From JASFYU01 sp045046905 (GTDB lineage: Bacteria > Bacteroidota > Bacteroidia > Flavobacteriales > Flavobacteriaceae), in the NCBI GenBank assembly GCA_045046905.1, contig JASFYU010000110.1, positions 1 through 6,903 on the forward strand: a stretch of DNA of 6,903 bases, written 5' to 3'. Positions 1-6,681 of the stretch are shown piece after piece (position 1 is the stretch's first letter; every line of letters begins with the position of its first letter). A model generated the notes under the pieces. It did not search any database and had not been told where the DNA came from. It saw only the letters and a list, made by a program, of their open reading frames with translations. The position numbers were made by a program, and so were the translations under genes.

Positions 1-21
1 AAAAGCTAAGATTTGAAATAG

Positions 22-58
22 AAAATTTGAAGGAATATCTGGATATTTCAAAAATTTT
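22..58. repeat. Imperfect inverted repeat, possible hairpin
   Basis: The core AATATC-TG-GATATT (34-47) is a perfect 6-bp palindrome around two bases. It is flanked by AAAATTTGA (22-30) and TCAAAAATTTT (48-58), which pair when bulges are allowed. It could be a weak terminator of a gene to the left or an operator. The sequence alone does not decide, and in such AT-rich DNA chance is possible. Confidence 0.35.
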
Positions 59-95
59 ACATGATAAGATTGCCTTTTATCTGTATTTCCTTCGG

Positions 96-138
96 ATTTG
101 ATGATTTTTTATTCACTTCTCGCCAAATTTCATCAAAT
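96..138. repeat. 9-bp inverted repeat with long spacer
   Basis: ATTTGATGA at 96-104 is the exact reverse complement of TCATCAAAT at 130-138, with 25 bases between them. The spacer is long for a terminator hairpin, so paired half-sites for a regulator or chance are as likely. It sits about 275 bases before xylB. Confidence 0.3.
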
Positions 139-412
139 TAACCCCTTAGTCTTTCTAAAATTCAGCTTCGAATTGAATAAAAAATTATTTAAACTGTAAA
201 CAAAGATTAGGTCAAACTCAGGTTACTACCCACTTCGTAGAAAGCTACAATCGCTACTGGCCTTCTTTTTACAAGTATACACCAGTGAGAAATGGTAAAA
301 TCGATGCAAAATATAAGACTTTTGAGGCAAAAAAAAGTCTAAACAAGTTCTCTCCGTTTCTATCTACAAAAAATCAATATCTTCACGCTTATTAAAAAAT
401 CATAACAAACCT

Positions 413-1897
413 ATGTACTCCATCGGATATGACATTGGTAGTTCCTCAATCAAAGCTGCCTTAGTTGAAACAGCTAGTGGTAAAAGTATTGCCGTAGTGA
501 ACGAACCCAAAATAGAAATGGAAATTCTGGCCCTTGAGAACGGTTGGGCAGAACAACAAGCAGATGATTGGTGGCTTCATATTTGTAAAGCTACAAAACG
601 CCTACTTAAAGAAAACAACCTGGCGTCAAGTGCCATTAAAGGTATTGGCATCTCATATCAAATGCACGGGCTGGTCATTGTAGACAAAAAGGGCATTCCC
701 TTACGCCGATCAATTATTTGGTGCGATAGTAGAGCCGTCGAAATTGGTCAAAAGGCCTTTGATGAACTTGGTCACGACAGCTGCTCATCACAGCTTTTAA
801 ATTCCCCAGCGAATTTTACGGCATCAAAGCTTAAATGGGTCAAGGAGAATGAGCCTGAGATTTATGCTAAGATCTATAAGTTTATGTTGCCCGGCGATTA
901 TATCGCCTATAAATTAAGCGACACTATATGCTCGACCATATCTGGGCTATCCGAGGGTGTTTTTTGGGATTTTAAAAAAAATGATATTGCCAATTGGCTT
1001 TTAAATCATTATGGTATAGACAAGAACCTTGTGCCGCAGATTAAGGATACTTTTTCAATTCAGGGGAAGGTATCGAAACAAGGCGCTACAGAAACAGGAC
1101 TAAGCGAAGGCACTCCGATTTTATATCGCGCAGGCGACCAACCAAATAATGCGCTATCATTAAATGTTTTCGAGCCAGGAGAAGTTGCGGCAACCGGAGG
1201 CACCTCTGGCGTAGTCTATGCCATAACAGATCATCTTTCGGTCAAGGAAAGTTCGCGGGTCAACAATTTCGCTCATGTCAATCACAACTCCTCGAATACC
1301 CGGATCGGAAAACTACTCTGTATCAACGGCGCCGGCATACAGTACCGCTGGCTGATGAATAATTTAAATGTTACCTCATACGAAGAAATGAATCTTTTGG
1401 CGGCCACAGTACCCATAGGCTCTGACGGGGTTACCATACACCCCTTTGGTAACGGGGCCGAACGTATGTTGAACAATAAGACTCTGGGCACTCAAATGTC
1501 GAACATTAATCTAAACAATCATACCAAAGCACATCTTTGTCGTGCGGCATTGGAAGGTATCGCCTTCTCCTTTGCTTATGGTATGGAAATTATGAAAACT
1601 GATGGTATCGATCCCAAAGTAATTCGGGCAGGCAACGACAATCTTTTTAGGTCTGATATTTTCTCGAACACCCTTGCCACCCTGATTGGTCAAGAGATTG
1701 AAATCTATAACACTACCGGAGCGATAGGAGCGGCAAGGGCCTGCGAATTACACAAGGGTGATTTCGAGACTTTTGGAAAACAAATCATGGAGAATGATTA
1801 TGTGATGGGCTTTAAACCCTCAGAAAACAAAAAAGAATACGAGACCGCATATCAACAATGGAAAATTGAATTAAAACAACTACTCAATACTAAATAA
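413..1897 (+). CDS. xylB: Xylulokinase (FGGY carbohydrate kinase)
   Basis: Phosphorylates D-xylulose with ATP to D-xylulose 5-phosphate in the cytoplasm, the second step of the xylose isomerase pathway. The 494 residues fit the family's usual length of about 480-500. The N-terminal FGGY half opens with the phosphate-1 motif DIGSSSIK (residues 7-14). The QMHG segment (83-86) carries the Met-His pair typical of xylulokinases, followed by WCDSR (103-107). The C-terminal half has GDQ at 241-243, where D242 is the expected catalytic base (D233 in E. coli XylB by motif). It also has phosphate-2 ATGGTSG (260-266) and a nucleotide-site segment TGAIGAARA (435-443). The usual GGG stretch before the nucleotide site is replaced by RAGNDN (405-410), similar to other Bacteroidota xylulokinases as I recall them. 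The start at 413 is used because the phosphate motif begins seven residues in. It is the first gene of an operon with xylA. Other FGGY sugars are possible from sequence alone, but the context makes xylulose the clear choice. Confidence 0.96.
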   Translation: MYSIGYDIGSSSIKAALVETASGKSIAVVNEPKIEMEILALENGWAEQQADDWWLHICKATKRLLKENNLASSAIKGIGISYQMHGLVIVDKKGIPLRRSIIWCDSRAVEIGQKAFDELGHDSCSSQLLNSPANFTASKLKWVKENEPEIYAKIYKFMLPGDYIAYKLSDTICSTISGLSEGVFWDFKKNDIANWLLNHYGIDKNLVPQIKDTFSIQGKVSKQGATETGLSEGTPILYRAGDQPNNALSLNVFEPGEVAATGGTSGVVYAITDHLSVKESSRVNNFAHVNHNSSNTRIGKLLCINGAGIQYRWLMNNLNVTSYEEMNLLAATVPIGSDGVTIHPFGNGAERMLNNKTLGTQMSNINLNNHTKAHLCRAALEGIAFSFAYGMEIMKTDGIDPKVIRAGNDNLFRSDIFSNTLATLIGQEIEIYNTTGAIGAARACELHKGDFETFGKQIMENDYVMGFKPSENKKEYETAYQQWKIELKQLLNTK

Positions 1898-1899
1898 TT

Positions 1900-3225
1900 A
1901 TGGCACATATTGGAAACAAAGAATACTTTAAAGGAATCGGCGAAATTAAATTTGAAGGCAAGGATTCCGATAACCCCCTAGCTTTTAAATATTACAATCC
2001 GGATCAAGTGGTCGCTGGCAAGACTATGCGAGAGCATTTTAAATTCGCGATTGCCTATTGGCATACCTTCTGTGGCCAGGGCGGAGATCCGTTCGGCCCG
2101 GGCACCCAAAATTTTCCATGGGACCAAGCATCAGATGCGGTTGAAGCTGCCAAGGAGAAAGCAGATGCCGCTTTTGAATTTATCACGAAAATGGGATTCG
2201 ATTATTTCTGTTTCCATGATTTTGATTTGATCCAAGAAGGTTCCACCTTTTCAGAATCTGAAAAAAGGCTGGCGACCATAGTCGATTATATCAAAGAAAA
2301 AAAGGCGGAATCGGGCGTAAAATTATTGTGGGGTACGGCAAATTGTTTTTCGAATCCGAGGTATATGAACGGGGCTTCTACGAATCCTGATTTCAATGTT
2401 TTGGCCCGTGCAGGCGCACAAATAAAACTGGCTTTGGATGCCACCATCGAGCTCGATGGCGAGAACTATGTATTCTGGGGAGGTCGTGAAGGTTATATGT
2501 CTTTACTAAATACCGATATGAAACGAGAATTAGACCATATGGGTCGATTTTTGGGTATGGCCCGCGACTATGCGAGAAGTCAAGGGTTTAAAGGTACTTT
2601 CCTTATAGAACCCAAACCTATGGAACCGATGAAGCACCAATACGATTTTGATTGTGCCACCGTGGTCGGGTTTTTACATCAATATGACCTGCAAGATGAT
2701 TTTAAACTGAACATCGAAGTAAATCACGCGACTTTAGCCAGCCATACCATGCAGCACGAACTTGAAATAGCAGCTTCTCATGGCATGCTGGGCAGTGTTG
2801 ATGCTAATCGTGGTGATTACCAAAACGGATGGGATACCGATCAATTTCCTAACAATATCACCGAGGTCACAGAGGCCATGTTGGTCTTCTTGAAAGCAGG
2901 CGGACTGCAAGGTGGCGGAGTCAATTTTGATGCCAAGATCAGAAGAAATTCAACAGATATGGATGATGTTTTTCACGCACATATCGGCGGAGCCGATACC
3001 TTCGCGAGAGGCCTAATGATTGCCGATAAAATTATATCCTCATCACCCTACGATTCACTTCGTAAAAAGCGATACAGCTCTTTCGATGCTGGCAAGGGCA
3101 AAGATTTCGAAAATGGTAAACTAGATTTTAAGGCACTTTACGAAATCGCAGTAGAGAATGGAGAGCTTGATTTGCAAAGTGGGAAACAAGAGCTTTTTGA
3201 GAATATAATCAATCAGTATATTTAA
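1900..3225 (+). CDS. xylA: Xylose isomerase (class II)
   Basis: Interconverts D-xylose and D-xylulose (and usually D-glucose and D-fructose) as a cytoplasmic, metal-dependent TIM-barrel enzyme. The 441 residues and the roughly 40-residue N-terminal extension place it in the longer class II with E. coli XylA. H106 and D109 of FHDFDL (105-110) match the catalytic pair H101/D104. The metal ligands appear as E237 (in LIEPKP, 235-240), E273 and H276 (IEVNH), D301 (VDANRGD), D312 and D314 (WDTD), and D344 (NFDAK). All lie at a constant +5 offset from the E. coli ligands as I recall them (E232, E268, H271, D296, D307, D309, D339). K239 is also conserved, so the enzyme should be active. The ATG lies two bases after the xylB stop, with no ribosome site of its own visible, which suggests translational coupling. 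The gene is followed by a strong hairpin terminator. Confidence 0.99.
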   Translation: MAHIGNKEYFKGIGEIKFEGKDSDNPLAFKYYNPDQVVAGKTMREHFKFAIAYWHTFCGQGGDPFGPGTQNFPWDQASDAVEAAKEKADAAFEFITKMGFDYFCFHDFDLIQEGSTFSESEKRLATIVDYIKEKKAESGVKLLWGTANCFSNPRYMNGASTNPDFNVLARAGAQIKLALDATIELDGENYVFWGGREGYMSLLNTDMKRELDHMGRFLGMARDYARSQGFKGTFLIEPKPMEPMKHQYDFDCATVVGFLHQYDLQDDFKLNIEVNHATLASHTMQHELEIAASHGMLGSVDANRGDYQNGWDTDQFPNNITEVTEAMLVFLKAGGLQGGGVNFDAKIRRNSTDMDDVFHAHIGGADTFARGLMIADKIISSSPYDSLRKKRYSSFDAGKGKDFENGKLDFKALYEIAVENGELDLQSGKQELFENIINQYI

Positions 3226-3248
3226 AAACTGAGTTCGAAGAACGGTAT

Positions 3249-3285
3249 AAAAAAAGCCTGATAGGAATCTTTCTATCAGGCTTTT
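3249..3285. terminator. Bidirectional intrinsic terminator between xylA and the symporter gene
   Basis: AAAAGCCTGATAG (3252-3264) pairs perfectly over 13 bp with CTATCAGGCTTTT (3273-3285), with an 8-base loop. The plus-strand transcript ends in a short U4 run. The minus-strand transcript ends in U7, complementary to the A run at 3249-3255, so it is stronger for the symporter gene. It lies between two converging stop codons (3225 and 3312), as expected for a shared terminator. A second small hairpin, AACTC/GAGTT (3292-3306), follows it. Confidence 0.92.
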
Positions 3286-3311
3286 GAATTCAACTCGTCT
3301 TGAGTTAATAC

Positions 3312-4964
3312 TTATTTTGCAAAATAGACATAGATACTGATTACGATTACGCAAACAACAATCCCTATCTGTTTCACATATTTGTATGGTTCAATGGAGA
3401 CCTGCTGGGTATATTCTTGCACATATGGGGTCTCCCTTGGATTAAACTTACCAATAAGTAGCATTATGCCTACGTTCAACAAAAATAAAATCGCCATAAT
3501 ATGCAAATAATGGGGATAGGCATCGGCCTCTATCAATTTTAGGGCGGCCTCATCAGTTATTCCCGCCGCTTTTGCTTCTTCTAAGGCATTATTTATAAAT
3601 TTGGGCTGTAGCCAAAACTGACTAATTATATAGAGCACCGAACCTGAGACAATACCTATCTTGGCGGCAATCGCAGGTACTCTTTTGGTCAAATAACCCA
3701 CCACGATAATGGTTAGGATAGGAATGCTATATATGCCATTTATTTCTTGTAAATAATTAAACAAACTTCCTGCATTGGCTATCAATGGTGCAATAAACAT
3801 CGCAGCCAAGGCCAAACAGATACCAAATATTTTACCATATTTTACCACGGTCGTTTCTGGGGCATCTTTATTGATATGCTGTTTATAGATATCGATACCG
3901 AACAGCGTGACCGAGCTATTAAGCACACTATTGAAAGAGCTTAAAATGGCTCCAAAAAGCACTGCAGCAAAAAAGCCTACCAAATAATCAGGCAATACCG
4001 CACGTACCAGTTCTGGATAAGCCAAATCACTCGAAGCCAAGCCGCCATCAAAATAGTGATAGGCAATCATACCTGGCAGCACCAAGATTAATGGCCCTAA
4101 AATCTTTAAAAAAGAAGCCAATAACAATCCTTTTTGGCCTTCCGCCAAATTTTTGGCTCCCAAGGCACGTTGTATAATCTGCTGGTTGGTACCCCAATAA
4201 AAAAGCTGCACCAACATCATGCCCGTAAAAATTGTAGAAAATGGCACTTCTTGACCGTGATTACCGGTAGAATCAAATCTTTCGGGATTTGCAGATATCA
4301 ATGTTTCTAAACCGCCAAAAACACTTCCGTCACCAATTGCCATCAACCCAAAAACAGGAATCATTATGCCGCCAATCATGAGTCCTATGGCATTGATACT
4401 ATCAGAAATGACCACGGCCTTTAAGCCACCAAAAACTGCGTAGATAGAACCTATGATGCCAATGCCCCATATACAAATCACCAAGGCCGTAGATTTAGAA
4501 ACACCTAAAAGTGAAGGAACATCAAACATACCGCTAATTGCTACCGATCCAGAATATAGAATAACCGGTAACAATACCACCACATAGCCCGTCAAGAACA
4601 GACCTGAAGTTATGGTCTTTGTAGTCACATCGAACCTTTCGGCCAAAAATTGTGGAATGGTCGTCAAGCCACTCTTTAGATATCTCGGCAACAAAAATAT
4701 TGCAGTAACCACCATGGCGATAGCTGCCAAAGTTTCCCATGCCATTACCGATAACCCATCGGTATATGCACTACCGTTCAGACCGACTATCTGTTCAGTT
4801 GAAAGGTTGGTCAACAACAGCGACCCAGCGATAACCCCGGCGGTTAGACTTCTGCCTCCTAAAAAATAGCCGTCAGATGAACGTTCATTAGTTTTTCTTG
4901 TAGCCAAATAGGCGATAACCGCAACTAGCAAAGTAAAGCCTACAAAAGAAAGGATTCCCAACAT
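3312..4964 (-). CDS. Sodium:sugar symporter, SSS/SLC5 family (probable xylose uptake)
   Basis: An inner-membrane protein of 550 residues with about 14 hydrophobic segments, from residue 2 to about 548, that should import a sugar driven by the sodium gradient. Family marks include TNLSTEQ (52-58), AVFGGLKAVVISD (176-188), YWGTNQ (256-261) and FGAILSSFNSVLNS (337-350). Compared from memory with Vibrio SGLT, Q58, E77, N260 and K287 fall at the galactose-contacting positions (Q69, E88, N260, K294), and S342/S343 at the sodium site. This supports a sugar rather than an amino acid, proline or carboxylate as cargo. The start fits: the first helix begins right after the initiating Met, and an A-rich stretch precedes it. 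The gene converges on xylBA and shares their terminator, so xylose is the natural guess, but glucose, galactose or another monosaccharide cannot be excluded. A hydrophilic, Ala/Glu-rich loop at about 456-482 precedes the last two helices. Confidence 0.95.
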   Translation of the reverse strand: MLGILSFVGFTLLVAVIAYLATRKTNERSSDGYFLGGRSLTAGVIAGSLLLTNLSTEQIVGLNGSAYTDGLSVMAWETLAAIAMVVTAIFLLPRYLKSGLTTIPQFLAERFDVTTKTITSGLFLTGYVVVLLPVILYSGSVAISGMFDVPSLLGVSKSTALVICIWGIGIIGSIYAVFGGLKAVVISDSINAIGLMIGGIMIPVFGLMAIGDGSVFGGLETLISANPERFDSTGNHGQEVPFSTIFTGMMLVQLFYWGTNQQIIQRALGAKNLAEGQKGLLLASFLKILGPLILVLPGMIAYHYFDGGLASSDLAYPELVRAVLPDYLVGFFAAVLFGAILSSFNSVLNSSVTLFGIDIYKQHINKDAPETTVVKYGKIFGICLALAAMFIAPLIANAGSLFNYLQEINGIYSIPILTIIVVGYLTKRVPAIAAKIGIVSGSVLYIISQFWLQPKFINNALEEAKAAGITDEAALKLIEADAYPHYLHIMAILFLLNVGIMLLIGKFNPRETPYVQEYTQQVSIEPYKYVKQIGIVVCVIVISIYVYFAK

Positions 4965-5052
4965 TTTAGTATGGTTTGATTATTTTCCCTAATATATTGG
5001 TTTATTTATTAAAACTCAGCCTATCTTTTATCAATCTCACACAATATTCACT

Positions 5053-5086
5053 AAAAGTTATAATCGCCTCATTGACTATCACCAAA
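5053..5086 (-). promoter_or_regulatory. Candidate promoter of the symporter gene
   Basis: On the minus strand TTTG (5086-5083) is followed after 22 bases by TAACTTTT (5060-5053). This matches the Bacteroidota pattern TTG, 17-23 bases, TAnnTTTG with one mismatch in the -7 box. Transcription would start near 5047, giving a leader of roughly 80 bases. Such AT-rich matches arise often by chance. Confidence 0.35.
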
Positions 5087-5113
5087 TTTCAACTCCATAA
5101 GGTTTTTTATTCC

Positions 5114-5143
5114 TTTGAGATTACGAACTTGTTTATAGTTTTT
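5114..5143 (+). promoter_or_regulatory. Candidate promoter of the haloperoxidase gene
   Basis: TTTG (5114-5117), an 18-base spacer and TAGTTTTT (5136-5143) fit the Bacteroidota -33/-7 pattern with one mismatch. Transcription would begin near 5150, leaving a leader of about 180 bases before the ATG at 5330. An overlapping alternative -7 box, TTAGTTTG (5143-5150), also has one mismatch but a poorer spacing. Confidence 0.35.
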
Positions 5144-5250
5144 TAGTTTGCTACAAAATTTTCATTTCACGTTCTAATTACCCTTTTTTTACATCAGAAC
5201 ATGGCTTTGTTGTTAAAAAACACATCTTTAGAGTACAAAAGCATCATTTT

Positions 5251-5277
5251 TCGCTTAAACCCAAAAAGTTTAAACGA
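5251..5277 (+). repeat. Inverted repeat / hairpin in the haloperoxidase leader
   Basis: TCGCTTAAAC (5251-5260) and GTTTAAACGA (5268-5277) are reverse complements except for one mismatch (C5254/A5274), around a 7-base loop CCAAAAA. It lies 52 bases before the ATG at 5330. It could be an operator for a dimeric regulator or an RNA hairpin in the leader. No T run follows, so it is not a standard terminator. Confidence 0.45.
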
Positions 5278-5329
5278 GTTCTACATATATTGCAAGCCAT
5301 CTCAGCACCTAAGAACTAAACTAGAAAAA

Positions 5330-6658
5330 ATGAAAAAGACAATAGCTTCTTTCTCCATCCTTATCCTATTATTATCCTGTAAAAAGGAAGATACAGCAAT
5401 AACAATTAGTCCCGAGGAACTTCATGCATCAGTCGACAAGGTTACTGAAATTATGATTCACGACATCTTCTCTCCTCCTGTAGCAAGCCGCGTTTTTGCT
5501 TATCCGAATATTGCGGCCTATGAGATAATTGCGCTTCATAATGACGATTACCTTTCCTTGGCTGGCCAATTAAAAGAACTTACGGCCATCCCCAAGCCTG
5601 ATGCATCAAAAACACTAAATTATCAGATGGCGGCTCTTGTTGCACATATGGAACTCAGCAAAAGGCTGATTTTCTCAGAAAAGAAAATTGAAGTACTCAG
5701 AGACAGTCTGTATAGAACATGGAAAGACAAAAGTGAAACAATCTTCACTACCTCAAAAGTCTACGGTTTAAAAGTTGCCGATTATATTGGTAAGTGGATG
5801 AAGAAAGACAACTATGACCAGACTAGGACCATGCCCAAATTTACGGTCGACACTGACGACCAGACCAGGTGGCAACCAACACCACCCGCCTATATGGATG
5901 GTATTGAACCTCATTGGAACAAAATACGGCCTTTTGTCATTGATTCTGCAAGCCAGTTCAAACCCGCCCCGCCGCCACCCTTCTCATTGGCTGAAGATTC
6001 CGATTTTTATAAAGAACTAAAAGAAGTTTATGATCTTAGTAATGTAATCACTAAAAATGGTGATGACTCCGAAGAGGTGAAAATTGCTCAATTCTGGGAT
6101 TGCAACCCTTTTGTATCAGTTACCCGGGGCCATCTGATGTTTGCTACCAAAAAAATTAGTCCGGGTGCTCACTGGATCGGCATCGCCAAAATAGCGGCTA
6201 AAATGACCCAAAGCGATTTCGACAAAACAATCTATGCCTATACCAAGACCTCAATCGCCATTGCTGATGCTTTTATCAGTTGTTGGGACGAGAAGTACCG
6301 AAGCAACCTTATTCGCCCAGAAACACTAATCAACCAATTTATTGATGAGAATTGGCAACCCGTATTACAGACACCTCCTTTTCCTGAATACACCAGTGGT
6401 CATTCGGTTGTATCAGGTGCTGGGTCGACAGCCTTGACAAGTATATTCGGCGATGGCTTTACTTACGACGATGATACAGAAGTAGCCTACGGCCTTCCTG
6501 TCAGAAGTTTTACCTCATTCACCCATGCCGCCGACGAAGCAGCCATTAGCCGTATGTATGGTGGAATACACTATCGAATGGCCATAGAAGTTGGTGTTAA
6601 ACAAGGTAGAGATCTGGGCAATTTTGTGGTTGATCATCTGAAAATGAAAAACGAATAA
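5330..6658 (+). CDS. Vanadium-dependent haloperoxidase family lipoprotein (PAP2 superfamily)
   Basis: An exported protein of 442 residues related to vanadium haloperoxidases, which use vanadate and hydrogen peroxide to oxidise iodide or bromide. The same fold also gives acid phosphatases. I start at 5330, not at the in-frame ATG at 5201, because MKKTIASFSILILLLSC is a clear lipoprotein signal with lipid cysteine C17, and AAAAAA precedes the ATG. CKKED (17-21) fits the Bacteroidota surface-export signal (K then two acidic residues), so the protein is probably on the outer face of the outer membrane. An N-terminal helical segment with SPPVASR (48-54) and AAYE (62-65) is typical of this group. 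The active site has K322 and R329-P330 (K-X6-RP), TSGH (355-358; S356, G357, catalytic H358), and R408 with H414 (SR-X5-H). All seven expected vanadate-site residues are present. Departures are T355 for the usual Pro and A418 for the Asp after the last His. Spacing resembles Zobellia iodoperoxidases. Halide and activity are inference. Confidence 0.92.
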   Translation: MKKTIASFSILILLLSCKKEDTAITISPEELHASVDKVTEIMIHDIFSPPVASRVFAYPNIAAYEIIALHNDDYLSLAGQLKELTAIPKPDASKTLNYQMAALVAHMELSKRLIFSEKKIEVLRDSLYRTWKDKSETIFTTSKVYGLKVADYIGKWMKKDNYDQTRTMPKFTVDTDDQTRWQPTPPAYMDGIEPHWNKIRPFVIDSASQFKPAPPPPFSLAEDSDFYKELKEVYDLSNVITKNGDDSEEVKIAQFWDCNPFVSVTRGHLMFATKKISPGAHWIGIAKIAAKMTQSDFDKTIYAYTKTSIAIADAFISCWDEKYRSNLIRPETLINQFIDENWQPVLQTPPFPEYTSGHSVVSGAGSTALTSIFGDGFTYDDDTEVAYGLPVRSFTSFTHAADEAAISRMYGGIHYRMAIEVGVKQGRDLGNFVVDHLKMKNE

Positions 6659-6661
6659 GAT

Positions 6662-6676
6662 TTGGTTTTTAACCAA
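6662..6676 (+). repeat. Short perfect hairpin between two lipoprotein genes
   Basis: TTGGTT (6662-6667) and AACCAA (6671-6676) pair around a TTT loop within the 23-base gap after the haloperoxidase stop. No T run follows, so it is at best an attenuating or mRNA-end-stabilising element. The next gene starts six bases later, at 6682. Confidence 0.4.
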
Positions 6677-6681
6677 GCGCA

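Larger units (their letters stand above)
1..412. other. Non-coding region upstream of xylB
   Basis: I find no supported gene in this stretch. It is AT-rich and holds two inverted repeats (22-58 and 96-138, listed separately). It also holds a stop-free forward frame from 177 to 395 that lacks an ATG. The xylB promoter should lie here, but I could not find a good TTTG ... TAnnTTTG pair on the plus strand. The nearest -7-like string is GACTTTTG at 317-324, with one mismatch and no good -33 partner. Bases just before the xylB ATG are A-rich (AACAAACCT), with no Shine-Dalgarno sequence, which is normal in Bacteroidota. The neighbouring gene to the left lies outside the window. Confidence 0.6.
4965..5329. 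other. Divergent intergenic region
   Basis: This 365-base AT-rich stretch lies between the start of the symporter gene (minus strand) and the lipoprotein start at 5330 (plus strand). It holds one promoter candidate for each direction and a leader hairpin at 5251-5277, listed separately. A forward frame is open from an ATG at 5201 into the haloperoxidase gene. I treat 5201-5329 as untranslated leader, because the lipoprotein signal peptide begins at 5330. Confidence 0.65.

Noticed and set aside
61..141. Small 26-codon ORF starting at ATG 61
   Set aside because: Short, without any recognisable motif, overlapping an inverted repeat, and of a length expected by chance.
300..330. GACTTTTG (317-324) as the -7 box of the xylB promoter
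   Set aside because: Only a partial match, and no TTG at a suitable distance upstream, so I did not call a promoter.
1282..1693. Minus-strand ORFs of 60-69 codons inside xylB
   Set aside because: They are antisense shadows of a well-conserved kinase gene, with no motif or upstream signal of their own.
3121..3354. Minus-strand ORF across the xylA end and the terminator
   Set aside because: It runs through the hairpin terminator and overlaps both real genes antisense. The encoded peptide is unrecognisable.
4534..4869. ORFs on both strands inside the symporter gene
   Set aside because: They lie wholly within the conserved membrane-protein frame and show no independent support.
5201..5329. In-frame ATG at 5201 as the start of the haloperoxidase gene
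   Set aside because: It would put 43 polar and mixed residues before a clear lipoprotein signal peptide (lipobox LLSC) that begins at 5330, and the A-rich run just before 5330 suits a Bacteroidota start.
5814..6020. Plus-strand 68-codon ORF inside the haloperoxidase gene
   Set aside because: An alternate-frame shadow of a conserved gene, with no features of its own.
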